Origin: Pseudomonadota bacterium
Lineage (GTDB): Bacteria; Pseudomonadota; Alphaproteobacteria; Caulobacterales; Caulobacteraceae
Direction: 5' to 3'
Assembly: GCA_963205005.1 (NCBI GenBank)
Contig: CAUJHW010000121.1
Coordinates: 1 to 64,000, forward strand
DNA length: 64,000 bases
Below, piece after piece: positions 24,438 through 32,906 of this stretch. A model generated the notes under the pieces. That model was not told the origin of the DNA. It ran no database searches and saw only the letters and a program-made list of their open reading frames with translations. The number at the start of each line of letters is the position of its first letter. Positions within the stretch are counted from its first letter, which is position 1. A program made the position numbers and the translations under genes.

Positions 24438-25727
24438 ATGAATATCGCCGTCAAGGCTCCGACAGCCGCAGATGCCGCCGCCGAGATCGCCGCCACACCA
24501 CTGGATCAGATGAACCCGGGGCGGGTCGATCGCTTCTACAACGACAGCATCTGGCCGATGTTCGAACGCCTGCGCCGCGAGGATCCGGTCCACTACACGG
24601 CCGACAGCGAGTACGGCCCCTACTGGTCGGTGACCCGCTGGAACGACATCATGGCGGTCGATACCGATCATGAAGCCTTCTCGTCGGCCCAGGGCATCAC
24701 CCTGATCAACCAGGTCGCCCTGGCCGAACAGGAAAAGGTCATGGGGCAACGCCGCCGCGGCGGCGCCGGCTTCATCACCATGGACGAGCCCGAGCACGGC
24801 CCCGCCCGACGGGCGGTCAGCCCCACCGTGGCGCCCAGCAACCTGCACGCCATGGCGCCCCAGGTGCGCGAGCGCGCCGGCCAGATCCTCGACTCCCTGC
24901 CCATCGGCAAGGAATTCGACTGGGTCGATCTGGTCTCGAAGGAACTGACGGCCATGACCCTGGCCACCCTGTTCGACTTCCCCTTCGAGCAGCGTCGCAA
25001 GCTCACCTGGTGGTCCGACATGGTCACCAACCAGCCCGGCCACGGCCCGGTGGAAAGCTGGGAGCAGAAGGGCGCGGCGATGATGGAGTGCTTCGGCGCT
25101 TTCGCCGAGCTGTGGAACCAGCGGGTCAACGCCCCGCCGGCCGGCGACCTGATCTCCATGCTGGCCCACAACCCGGCCACCCGCGAGATGTCTATCGAGA
25201 CCTACCAGGGCAACGTCATCCTGCTGATCGTCGGCGGCAACGACACCACCCGCAACACCATCTCCAGCAGCGTCTACTCGCTCAACAAGAACCCCGAACA
25301 GTACGCCAAGCTGCGCGCCAACCATGATCTGGTGCTGCCGATGGTGTCCGAGACCATCCGCTGGCAGACCCCGCTGGCCCACATGGCCCGCGTCGCCACC
25401 CGCGACGTCGAGCTCGGCGGCAAGACCATCCGCAAGGGTGACCGCGTCGCCATGTGGTACATCTCGGGCAACCGCGACGAGAGCATCATCGACCGGCCGA
25501 ACGAGTACATCATCGACCGCGCCCGGCCCCGCCAGCACCTGTCGTTCGGCTTCGGCGTCCACCGCTGCGTCGGCAACCGGGTGGCCGAGATGCAGCTCAC
25601 CATCATCTGGGAAGAGATCCTCAAGCGCTTCCCCGAGATCCGCGTCGTCGGCGAGCCCACGCTCAACTGGTCGGCCTTCGTGCATGGCTTCGAGAGCCTG
25701 CCGGTGATCATCCCGTCGCGGAATTGA
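24438..25727 (+). CDS. Cytochrome P450, CYP153-like (alkane/fatty-acid omega-hydroxylase type)
   Basis: 429 residues. I-helix oxygen-activation motif VGGNDTTRN (D269-T270), ExxR at E305-R308 (SETIRWQTPLAHMARVA), and heme-ligand Cys C377 in FGFGVHRCVGN. The segments GGNDTTRNTIS, IRKGDRVAMWYISGNRDE and HLSFGFGVHRC are characteristic of CYP153 enzymes, which hydroxylate terminal carbons of alkanes and fatty acids. These use ferredoxin and ferredoxin reductase, and neither gene is adjacent. The ATG has GGGGAAG upstream. The stop overlaps the start of the next gene (TTGA). Confidence 0.94.
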   Translation: MNIAVKAPTAADAAAEIAATPLDQMNPGRVDRFYNDSIWPMFERLRREDPVHYTADSEYGPYWSVTRWNDIMAVDTDHEAFSSAQGITLINQVALAEQEKVMGQRRRGGAGFITMDEPEHGPARRAVSPTVAPSNLHAMAPQVRERAGQILDSLPIGKEFDWVDLVSKELTAMTLATLFDFPFEQRRKLTWWSDMVTNQPGHGPVESWEQKGAAMMECFGAFAELWNQRVNAPPAGDLISMLAHNPATREMSIETYQGNVILLIVGGNDTTRNTISSSVYSLNKNPEQYAKLRANHDLVLPMVSETIRWQTPLAHMARVATRDVELGGKTIRKGDRVAMWYISGNRDESIIDRPNEYIIDRARPRQHLSFGFGVHRCVGNRVAEMQLTIIWEEILKRFPEIRVVGEPTLNWSAFVHGFESLPVIIPSRN

Positions 25728-26506
25728 GGTCCGTCGTCCTGCGCCCGATCCTCGCCGGCCTCGCCGTCGCTATCCTGGCCGTCGCTCCGGCGCTGGCCCA
25801 GACGGCGAAGCCGCAGGACACCGAACAGTGGACGCCCGTCCCCGCCGTCGTTACGCCCGGACCGGCCGACGCCGCGCCGCCGTCCGACGCGGTCGTGCTG
25901 TTCGACGGGACATCCCTCGACGCCTGGGTCTCAACCCGCGACGGGAAGCCCGCCGCCTGGACCGTAGGCGAGGGCGCGCTGACCGTGAACAAGGCGGCTG
26001 GCAACATCCAGACCCGCCGGGCCTTCCGGAACTATCAGCTACACCTGGAATGGCGCGTGCCGGCGGGCGTCACCGGCTCGGGCCAGGCCCGGGGCAATTC
26101 CGGCATCTTCCTGGCCGCCACCGGCCCCGGCGACGGCGGCTATGAGTTGCAGATCCTGGATTCCTTCCAGAACCCCACCTACGTCAACGGCCAGGCCGCC
26201 AGCCTCTACAAGCAGCATCCGCCGCTGGTGAACGCCACCCGCCCGCCCGGCGCCTGGCAGACCTATGACGTGGTGTGGACCGCGCCGGTGTTCGGCCCTG
26301 ACGGCGGCCTTGTGTCGCCGGCCCGCGTCACCGCCCTGCACAACGGCGTGCTGGTCCAGAACAACGCCGCCCTCGCGGGCGAGACCGTGTTCATCGGCAA
26401 GCCTCCGTCCAGGCCCTACACGACCGCGCCGATCAAGCTGCAGGCCCACGGCGACCCCAGTCCCCCGATCAGCTTCCGAAACATCTGGGTCCGCGAGCTG
26501 CCCTGA
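25724..26506 (+). CDS. Exported DUF1080 (3-keto-disaccharide hydrolase-like) protein
   Basis: About 260 residues. The TTG at 25724 (overlapping the P450 stop) gives a Sec signal peptide (PILAGLAVAILAVAPALAQ). The mature domain is a concanavalin-like DUF1080 fold: VVLFDGTSLDAWVS, NYQLHLEWRVP, GNSGIFL, YELQILDS and SFRNIWVREL. Proteins of this family are periplasmic and linked to sugar metabolism. A functional link to the P450 is only positional. Confidence 0.85.
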   Translation: MRSVVLRPILAGLAVAILAVAPALAQTAKPQDTEQWTPVPAVVTPGPADAAPPSDAVVLFDGTSLDAWVSTRDGKPAAWTVGEGALTVNKAAGNIQTRRAFRNYQLHLEWRVPAGVTGSGQARGNSGIFLAATGPGDGGYELQILDSFQNPTYVNGQAASLYKQHPPLVNATRPPGAWQTYDVVWTAPVFGPDGGLVSPARVTALHNGVLVQNNAALAGETVFIGKPPSRPYTTAPIKLQAHGDPSPPISFRNIWVRELP

Positions 26507-26578
26507 GCGTCGGCGGGGGCGTGTGATCCGCGGACGAGCGCCTATATTCGGAGCCACGCCCTCGAAGGAGCTTCCCCC

Positions 26579-27121
26579 GTGCGCCCGATTCTCTCTGGCC
26601 TCATCGCCACCCTGTTTGCCGCGCCGGCGCTGGCGGCGACCGCGCCCGCCGCGCCCCCCACGGTCGGTCCGCTCAGCCTCGACAGCTTCTACAACGGCGT
26701 CTGGTACGAGCAGGCCCGCACGCCCACCAGCCTGACCCGCGGCTGCGAGTACGCCACCACCGAGCATGGCCGCGACGACAAGGGCCGCGTCACCGTCCGC
26801 GACGCCTGCCGCCAGGACACCGCCCAGGGCAAGCTGCGCGAGATCTCCGGCATCGGCGAAATTCTCGACCCCGGCCGCAACGCCGAGCTGAAGGTCCGGT
26901 ACCGCTTCGGCCCCTTCACCCCCACCCGCACCTACCGGATCGTGGCCGCAGCCCCCGACGGCGCCTGGCACATCTCGGCCGAGCCGAAGTTCGACAAGAT
27001 CTATGTCTTCACCCGCGCCGTCGCGCCGCCCCGTGCCGAGGTCGAGGCCCTGATCGCGCGCGTCCGCGCCCTGGGCTACGCCGGCGAGGTCGAGATCATG
27101 CGCACGCCCGGCCGCGACTGA
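26579..27121 (+). CDS. Exported lipocalin-family protein
   Basis: 180 residues with a Sec signal (PILSGLIATLFAAPALA) and a Blc-like lipocalin core starting FYNGVWYEQART (the G-x-W motif), ending with the C-terminal helix ALIARVRALGYAGE. GTG start with AAGGAG nine bases upstream. Lipocalins bind lipids or other hydrophobic ligands in the periplasm; the ligand is unknown. No lipobox, unlike E. coli Blc. It is convergent with the 27129-28268 gene. Confidence 0.85.
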   Translation: MRPILSGLIATLFAAPALAATAPAAPPTVGPLSLDSFYNGVWYEQARTPTSLTRGCEYATTEHGRDDKGRVTVRDACRQDTAQGKLREISGIGEILDPGRNAELKVRYRFGPFTPTRTYRIVAAAPDGAWHISAEPKFDKIYVFTRAVAPPRAEVEALIARVRALGYAGEVEIMRTPGRD

Positions 27122-27128
27122 GGCCTGC

Positions 27129-28268
27129 CTACCGCCCCAGGGCCGCGACCACGAGCCGGTCCAGGACGACGCCCATGTTGCTGGAAAGGTCGGCGCGGTA
27201 GGCGGCCGGATCGCTGAGCGTCGCGGCAAAGTTGAAGTGCTGGACCCCGCCCAGAGAGGCGCGGACGTTCTGGGCTGCTGTCGCGCCGCTGTCCTCGACC
27301 CTGAAGTACCGGTCACCGATCAGCAGGGGCCTGCCCAGCGAGACGACCACATCGCCGTCCTTGGGCGCCCAGACCCTCGGGGTGTTTCGGGTCCGGTTGG
27401 CGCTTGAGGGCAGACGGAAGGACAGGCGGGTCTTGAGCGCGCTGATCCTCAGCGCAGAGCCCGCGCTGGCGCTGAAGTTGACCACGGCGCCGCCTGCGCC
27501 GCCGGCCCAGCCATCCTGCCGAACGGCCGCATCAACCTGGGTGAAGTCGACGAACTGCCAGGCCTTCACCACCACGGCGTCTAGCGCCTTGGCCAGATCG
27601 ATCTCGAAGCCGGGCACGTAGTAGATCTTGCTCGACGGGAGGGTCTTGGTGACCTGGCAGCAGATGCCGCCTTCGAAGACCGAATGATTGTAGGGGCGCA
27701 GGCCTCCGGCGCTCACCACCTTCATGGCGTTGTAGACGTCCGGGCCGATGCTGGTCTTGCGGAACTCGGCTTCCGTGACACCCACGACCGGATAGTCGTC
27801 GAGATCCTTCAGCCCCGCCGCCGCGAGGATGCTGGCATAGGCGGGCTGGCCGGCCAGGACGGCTTCGTCGAGCACCTCGATACCCCTCGCCCTGAAGTCG
27901 GCCTTGAGCGCGGCAAGACCGGCGTTCGCGATCTCCTGCATCAGGGCGACATCGGGATTTCGCCAGGCCTGTCTGGCCGCGACTTCCCGGGCGTCGCCGC
28001 CGCGCAGGGTCAGGGCCCCGATCCGGTTGGCGTTGTCCCGGCGCATCGAACCGTCCAGCTGGAACGCGACCACGAAGTTGGTGATGATCACACGTTTGGC
28101 CCCGGCGAGCTGCGCCGGACTGCCTTCAGAGACCACATAGTCGCCCACCGGCGCCGGGTCGCCGGCGCCGTGAGCGGCCCCGGCCATGCCCAGCACGCCC
28201 GCCGCGCCCGCGCACGACATCAGCCGCCGGCGCGTCAGTTCCGAAGGCTTCGGCTCTGCGCCCTTCAC
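27129..28268 (-). CDS. Exported protein of unknown function, paralogue A
   Basis: About 379 residues. The N-terminus carries a Tat-like signal (ELTRRRLMSCAGAAGVLGMAGAAHG). The preferred GTG at 28268 overlaps the PEP-CTERM stop (GTGA); another in-frame GTG lies at 28277. The mature part has KRVIITNFVVAFQLDGS near the start and TLSDPAAYRADLSSNMGVVLDRLVV at the end. These match the equivalent ends of the protein at 29758-30861 (VAITSVVVSFQ, TLTDPAAYRAEVQAMI), and both contain KDGDVVV and GLEV/GFEI blocks. I do not recognise a domain of known function. It is the last gene of a four-gene minus-strand run. Confidence 0.82.
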   Translation of the reverse strand: MKGAEPKPSELTRRRLMSCAGAAGVLGMAGAAHGAGDPAPVGDYVVSEGSPAQLAGAKRVIITNFVVAFQLDGSMRRDNANRIGALTLRGGDAREVAARQAWRNPDVALMQEIANAGLAALKADFRARGIEVLDEAVLAGQPAYASILAAAGLKDLDDYPVVGVTEAEFRKTSIGPDVYNAMKVVSAGGLRPYNHSVFEGGICCQVTKTLPSSKIYYVPGFEIDLAKALDAVVVKAWQFVDFTQVDAAVRQDGWAGGAGGAVVNFSASAGSALRISALKTRLSFRLPSSANRTRNTPRVWAPKDGDVVVSLGRPLLIGDRYFRVEDSGATAAQNVRASLGGVQHFNFAATLSDPAAYRADLSSNMGVVLDRLVVAALGR

Positions 28269-28975
28269 GCGGACCACCGCGCGGACCGCTTGCGGCGCAG
28301 GGCGGCGCCGGCAAGCCCGAACCCGCCGATCATCAGCGTCCAGGCCGACGGTTCGGGCACGCCGCCCGGCAGGCTGAGCAGCTGAACCGATACCTGGTCG
28401 ATCACCGGCCCATACCCGGTGAAGATACTGTCCGCGGAGAAGCTGATGGCGGTGGTCGTGCCCAGCGCCGTGAAGTTGAACGCGTAGGGCGTGTAGACCT
28501 GATTGGCGAAGTCGTTGAGCGCGGAGAAGGGGGGCGCGAAGGCCTGGCTGGTCAGCGACCCGGCGCTTACGTGTCCGGCGTTGGTGTAGGCAGGAAAACC
28601 CGGGACGGCCGCGGCGTAGAAGGTGAGGCTGTAGGTGGCCCCGACGACGGTGGCGATCGAGGTGGCGATGCTCCCGGCGCCACTGTCATAGTAGCCCAGG
28701 TCGATGGCGTGGACGCCGTCCTGCGCGGCGTAGGCGGGGGTCGACAGCCAGTCCACACCCACGCCGCCGACGGTCCAGCCGGTGACCGTGGTCGCGCCGG
28801 ACGTCAGCGACTGGAAATTCGCCATCCCTGACCCGCGGGGCGTGAAGGCGCCGAGCTCGAAGCTGCCCGCGCCGGCGCCGTAGGCGGCGTCGATCAGGTT
28901 GACGGCAGCCTGCGATGGGCCGGCCGCCGCAGCGAGGGCCGTCGTGATGGCGACGGTGGCGAGGAGCTTGCGCAT
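28265..28975 (-). CDS. PEPxxWA-CTERM sorting-domain protein 1
   Basis: 236 residues. Signal peptide LLATVAITTALAAAAGPSQA, then a beta-rich extracellular domain (NLIDAAYGAGAGSFELG, VTGWTVGGVGVDWL, YSLTFYAAAVPG) of the DUF642/'choice-of-anchor' type. The C-terminal tail is GGVPEPSAWTLMIGG, a hydrophobic helix and RRKR. Such tails direct proteins to an exosortase-type system for surface display or exopolysaccharide association. The tail DNA is almost identical to that of the next gene upstream (77 bp, one mismatch). It starts 12 bases after that gene. Confidence 0.92.
   Translation of the reverse strand: MRKLLATVAITTALAAAAGPSQAAVNLIDAAYGAGAGSFELGAFTPRGSGMANFQSLTSGATTVTGWTVGGVGVDWLSTPAYAAQDGVHAIDLGYYDSGAGSIATSIATVVGATYSLTFYAAAVPGFPAYTNAGHVSAGSLTSQAFAPPFSALNDFANQVYTPYAFNFTALGTTTAISFSADSIFTGYGPVIDQVSVQLLSLPGGVPEPSAWTLMIGGFGLAGAALRRKRSARWSA
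28292..28368. repeat. 77-bp PEP-CTERM tail repeat, copy 1
   Basis: Encodes the PEPSAWTLMIGG tail of the gene at 28265-28975. It differs from 29024-29100 at a single base, in the same orientation. Confidence 0.9.
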
Positions 28976-28987
28976 CTGCGTAATCCT

Positions 28988-29716
28988 TCAGAGCTGAGCG
29001 TGGATGTGGGAGCTCGCCCGGCGGCGGCGCAGGGCGGCGCCGGCAAGCCCCAACCCGCCGATCATCAGCGTCCAGGCCGACGGTTCGGGCACGCCGCCCG
29101 TCGGGGCCGTCACGAAGGTGAAATTGTCGAAGGCGACGAAGTCCTCGCCCACCGTGGACTGGGTGATGCGGACCCGGGCGACCGGCGCGCCGGTGACCTC
29201 AAAGCCGAAGAAGCCGTTGGCCCCGCCGTCGAACGGTATCAGCCCGGCCTCGCTGAAGCTGTACGAGCCGAGGCTGCTGCTGGCGCCGTCGAACAGCTCG
29301 AACCGGTGCGTCCCCAGACCCGCGCCCTGGATCGTCAGGCCGAAGGCGGAAATCGCCGCGCTGAAATCGATGTCGAACGATCGCAGCGTGCTGCCGGAAT
29401 AGTTAGGCCCCTGGCTGATGTCGGAGATCAGGCCGTTGAAACTGCTGCCCACGGCGTTGCTCGGGAGCGGCCCGATGCCGGAGAAGTTCCCGGGGCCGGT
29501 GACGAACGTGTGCGCGTCGGCACTCAGGCTGTGGATGTTCACGCCATAGTTCGCCTGGACCTCGGCGATGGTGTCGCTGTCTGCCGTGTCGAAGGTGAGC
29601 ACCTGCGGCGTCCCGCCGAACAGGGCCGGATTGTTGACGATGGTCACGGCCGCGCCGGCGGGAGAGGCCATCAGGGCCACCGCCGCAACGGCCAGCATCA
29701 GGGTCTTCACAGTCAT
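28988..29716 (-). CDS. PEPxxWA-CTERM sorting-domain protein 2
   Basis: 242 residues from the ATG at 29716 (an upstream in-frame start at 29761 lacks a signal peptide). Signal: TLMLAVAAVALMASPAGAA. The mature domain has beta motifs VLTFDTADSDTIAEVQ, IDFSAAISAFGLTIQG and FVAFDNFTFVTAP, like the 'choice-of-anchor' surface domains. The tail is GGVPEPSAWTLMIGG, a hydrophobic helix and RRRR. Probably surface-exposed or biofilm-associated (inferred). It lies 41 bases after the paralogue B gene and 12 before PEP-CTERM protein 1, so the four genes look like one operon. Confidence 0.92.
   Translation of the reverse strand: MTVKTLMLAVAAVALMASPAGAAVTIVNNPALFGGTPQVLTFDTADSDTIAEVQANYGVNIHSLSADAHTFVTGPGNFSGIGPLPSNAVGSSFNGLISDISQGPNYSGSTLRSFDIDFSAAISAFGLTIQGAGLGTHRFELFDGASSSLGSYSFSEAGLIPFDGGANGFFGFEVTGAPVARVRITQSTVGEDFVAFDNFTFVTAPTGGVPEPSAWTLMIGGLGLAGAALRRRRASSHIHAQL
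29024..29100. repeat. 77-bp PEP-CTERM tail repeat, copy 2
   Basis: Partner of 28292-28368, one mismatch over 77 bases, encoding the same sorting tail. The proteins are otherwise dissimilar. Confidence 0.9.
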
Positions 29717-29757
29717 ACGCGAATGCCTTCGAGAGAAATGGAATGGGGTAACCGCCC

Positions 29758-30861
29758 TCATCGCTTCACCAGGGCGGTCATGGCGCTGTTGGCGCCGCCG
29801 ATCATCGCCTGGACCTCGGCCCGATAGGCGGCGGGGTCGGTCAGGGTCGCCACGAAGCTGAACTGGAAATCCGCGCCAGGATTGAACAGGCCGCCCAGGC
29901 GACTGCTGGACGTCATGCTGAACAGGTCCGTGCTCCCGGCGAGCGACGGGGCCAGGCGGACGACGACATCACCGTCCTTGGCCGGAGACGCCCTGGTCAC
30001 CGGAACCTTCTGCCATTTCGGATTGCCGTCGGGGGTGCGGAAGGCGATGCGGGTCTGGTCGGCAAGCAGCCCGACTTCCGCCAGCGCCGACCCCTGCCCG
30101 CTCGACTGCCCCGGAGATTCCGGCCCGGTCGCGATCCGGTCGCGCATTCGCGAGGCGGTCGCCTGGCCCAGGGTCACGACATAGAACGCCTTCACCACGT
30201 GGGCGTTGAGCGCCCTGGCCATCTGCACCTCAAGGCCGGGAACCTTCCAGGTCGACTGGATCGAGGTCAGGCTCGGCCCGCCCGGCGTGACGCTCTTGCC
30301 GCCCATCTTGCTGACCCAGCCGATGTAGCTTTTCGGCTGCTCGAACAGGCTGCCTTCCATCGCATAGGGCAGGTAGGGCGCGAGCGGCGGCGGGCTGACC
30401 AGGGTGGCGTCGCCCAGCGCGTTGCCGAAGCGGGTGAAGTTCGGGGTCCCGGAGGTCTTCACGATCTCCTGGTAGGTCGCGTTCGCCACCACCTCGGCTT
30501 CCGGCACGATCTCGAAGCCGGCGGCGGTCAGGTCGGCCTTCAGCTGACGGTAGGCCTCGGCGGCGATGGCGGCCTGCAGGGCGGGGTCCATGTCCGGCAG
30601 GGCCAGCACCGTCTGGGCGGAATTCTTGTCGGCGAGCATGCCGTTGCCCTGGGCCTTGGTCCCGGCGACCGAGGCCTGGAACGAGACGACCACGCTGGTG
30701 ATCGCCACCCGCCGGGTGGCGGCGAGGCCCGTCGCCGCCGAGTCCGTGAACGCCGCCGTCGCCGCCGGCAGGGTCTGGGCCATCGCCGTGGACGGGGCCA
30801 CGTCTGTCGCCAGCGCGGCGACCAGCAGCGCGGCCAGGACCCGAAAACTCAGCATGCGCAC
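29758..30861 (-). CDS. Exported protein of unknown function, paralogue B
   Basis: 367 residues with a Sec-type signal (VLAALLVAALATDVAPSTAMA). It shares terminal and internal motifs with the 27129-28268 protein (RRVAITSVVVSFQ, LKADLTAAGFEIV, GLEVQMARALNAHVVKAF, AKDGDVVVRL, TLTDPAAYRAE). The two therefore belong to one family but differ in export signal (Sec here, Tat-like there). No characterised domain recognised. It is the first gene of the run and divergent from the HTH/hydrolase regulator at 31032, separated by 170 bases with a pair of direct repeats. Confidence 0.82.
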   Translation of the reverse strand: MRMLSFRVLAALLVAALATDVAPSTAMAQTLPAATAAFTDSAATGLAATRRVAITSVVVSFQASVAGTKAQGNGMLADKNSAQTVLALPDMDPALQAAIAAEAYRQLKADLTAAGFEIVPEAEVVANATYQEIVKTSGTPNFTRFGNALGDATLVSPPPLAPYLPYAMEGSLFEQPKSYIGWVSKMGGKSVTPGGPSLTSIQSTWKVPGLEVQMARALNAHVVKAFYVVTLGQATASRMRDRIATGPESPGQSSGQGSALAEVGLLADQTRIAFRTPDGNPKWQKVPVTRASPAKDGDVVVRLAPSLAGSTDLFSMTSSSRLGGLFNPGADFQFSFVATLTDPAAYRAEVQAMIGGANSAMTALVKR

Positions 30862-30954
30862 CGTCCCTCGATGGAATCCCCGCGTGGACCGGAACGGCGG
30901 TCGCCAGGGATCCGGCGCTCTCGGCCTAGCGTCGGCGGTACGGCGCGGTCAGGC

Positions 30955-30990
30955 CCATTTGGGGTACGGGCGCCGTTTCCATTTGGGGTA
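30955..30990. promoter_or_regulatory. Direct-repeat pair CCATTTGGGGTA in a divergent promoter region
   Basis: Two exact 12-base copies at 30955-30966 and 30979-30990, a 24-base period (about two helical turns). They lie between paralogue B (minus, start 30861) and the HTH/hydrolase regulator (plus, start 31032). The second copy runs into TATATGG, a possible -10 for the regulator. Likely tandem operators. Confidence 0.55.
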
Positions 30991-31031
30991 TATGGCTTGG
31001 GCCGGAAGCGCCTTGGCCGGATACTGGCGCC

Positions 31032-32906
31032 ATGACCGCCGCGTCCGAGTTCCTGAAGCGCTTCCGCACCGCCGAGCGCTCCGGCGACCCGATGTTCGCC
31101 ATCCTGGAGGATCCCGCGGGCTTCGGCGCCGCCATGTCGCAGCGGACTGACGAGCTGGACCATGCCCTGGCCGCAGCCGTCGAGGGCGATTTCGGCGCGC
31201 CGGCGATGCTGAACCGCGAAGGTTTCGCTTCCGCCGCCTGCGATCGGGACGGGGCGGTGATCTTCGCCGGCCCCCGGTTCCGCGACTGGTTCCGCGAGGC
31301 CGATCTGTTCCGCGCCACCCTGGCGGGCCTTGCGGCGGAGCGGCCCAACGTTTCGCTGCTCACGCACGACCGCACCGGCCGGCCGGTGGCGGTGGCGGCG
31401 GGACTGGCGTCGGCGGCGCTCAACTGGCCGCTGGACGCGGGCGTCCGCGCGGCCCTGGCCGCGACGCCCGACGGCTATGCGGTCGTAGCCTTCCAGCCCG
31501 GCGGCCCCTCCTGGGCGCGGGTCCGCGAGGCCTATGGCCTGACCCCTTCCGAGGGCCTGCTCGTGGCGGCGCTGGCCAGCCATGGCGACCTCCAGCGGGC
31601 CGCCGCCGAGCGTGGTGTCGCCTATGAGACCGCCCGAAAGTTCGTCGCCTCGGCCATGCGCAAGACCGGCGCGCGCCGCCAGACCGAGCTGATCCGTCAG
31701 GCCCTCAGTGTCGCCGCCGGCGAGGTCGCCGAGCCGACCCGGTTCACCCCGATGCTGCGCGACCTGTTCGGCCTGTCACAGGAGCAGGCCGACCTGGCGG
31801 TCCTGTTGTCAAACGGCATGACCCGCGAGCGCGCCGGCGCCGTGCTGGGCCTGACCTCCAACCAGACCAAGGCCGCCCTCACCTCGATCTTCGAGGCCTG
31901 CGGCGTCGGCAGCGCCGTCGACCTGGCCCGCATCGTCGCCGAGGTCAGCGCGCTCGAGGGCCTGACCACGGCCTGCCATGTGACCCTGAAGTCCGCCGAC
32001 GAGACACTGGAGCCCCTGCGGCTGATCCCCCGGCGGCGGGGCGAGGGCGCTGTCGCCGTGGTCGACTACGGTCCGCCCGCCGGCAGGCCGGTGCTGATCT
32101 TCCACGGCGGCGCCAGCGGCCGCACCCTGGTCCGCGGCTTCGTCGCCGCGCTTCAGGCGGCGGGCCGTCGCCCAATCAGCATCGAGCGCGCGGGCTACGG
32201 CCTGTCCACCTTCGTCCCTGGCGATCCCGTGACGACCGCGGTGCAAGACATCGCCGATGTCCTTGACGCCCTGGGCCTGGAACGCGCTCCGGCCATAGCG
32301 CTGGGCACCTTCGCCGGCGTCGTCGCCTGCGCCGCCCAGAACGCCGGGCGGGTGACCGGCGGCCTGATCACCAATCCGGATCCGCCACGGGTCACCGACC
32401 CCACGGTCGGCCACCTGCTGCTGAACTATCTCAAGGTTCTGATGGGCAGCCATCCGGACCTGGGGGCCCGGTTCATCCGGCTGATCTATCGTCGGGCGAC
32501 CCCGGCTTCGATCGCGCGCTCGTTCCGCAACGCCGCCAAGGGCTCACCGTCCGACGAGGCCCTGTTCGAGGATCCCGCCTGCCTGGCCGACTTCGAGCGC
32601 GGCGCCCGCCAGGCCGCCGTCGGCGAGCGGGGCGTGCTGAACGAGATGCGGGCGCTGGTCCACGGCCCGCAGCCCGAGCCGGTCGCCGATTCCAGCGTGT
32701 GGACAATCCTGTTCGGCGCCCGGGACCAGACCATGGACGTGGCCTTCGCCCGCGCCCACTGGACCGGAAAGCTGCCGTCGGCGCGCGTTGAGGTCATCGC
32801 CGACGGCGGCCACTGGCTTCATGCCAGCCACGCCGCCGCCGTCACCGCGGCCCTGGCCCGCCAGGGCCGCGAGCCGTCAGGCGGCGTGAGCCGTCCGCCG
32901 ACGTGA
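31032..32906 (+). CDS. LuxR-like double-HTH regulator fused to a degenerate alpha/beta hydrolase
   Basis: 624 residues. About 55-160 resembles a PAS-like sensor segment (ACDRDGAVIFAG, GYAVVAF). HTH 1 spans about 168-225 (YGLTPSEGLLVAALASHGDLQRAAAERGVAYETARKFVASA); HTH 2 about 245-305 (FGLSQEQADLAVLLSNGMTRERAGAVLGLTSNQTKAALTSIF). From about 330 an alpha/beta-hydrolase fold: VLIFHGGASGR, SIERAGYGLS, acid in FGARDQT (D565), His in GGHWLHASH. The nucleophile elbow reads G425-T-F427-A-G429, so Phe replaces the catalytic Ser. The hydrolase domain is therefore probably a ligand sensor. It is divergent from the four-gene exported-protein cluster, its likely target. Confidence 0.85.
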   Translation: MTAASEFLKRFRTAERSGDPMFAILEDPAGFGAAMSQRTDELDHALAAAVEGDFGAPAMLNREGFASAACDRDGAVIFAGPRFRDWFREADLFRATLAGLAAERPNVSLLTHDRTGRPVAVAAGLASAALNWPLDAGVRAALAATPDGYAVVAFQPGGPSWARVREAYGLTPSEGLLVAALASHGDLQRAAAERGVAYETARKFVASAMRKTGARRQTELIRQALSVAAGEVAEPTRFTPMLRDLFGLSQEQADLAVLLSNGMTRERAGAVLGLTSNQTKAALTSIFEACGVGSAVDLARIVAEVSALEGLTTACHVTLKSADETLEPLRLIPRRRGEGAVAVVDYGPPAGRPVLIFHGGASGRTLVRGFVAALQAAGRRPISIERAGYGLSTFVPGDPVTTAVQDIADVLDALGLERAPAIALGTFAGVVACAAQNAGRVTGGLITNPDPPRVTDPTVGHLLLNYLKVLMGSHPDLGARFIRLIYRRATPASIARSFRNAAKGSPSDEALFEDPACLADFERGARQAAVGERGVLNEMRALVHGPQPEPVADSSVWTILFGARDQTMDVAFARAHWTGKLPSARVEVIADGGHWLHASHAAAVTAALARQGREPSGGVSRPPT

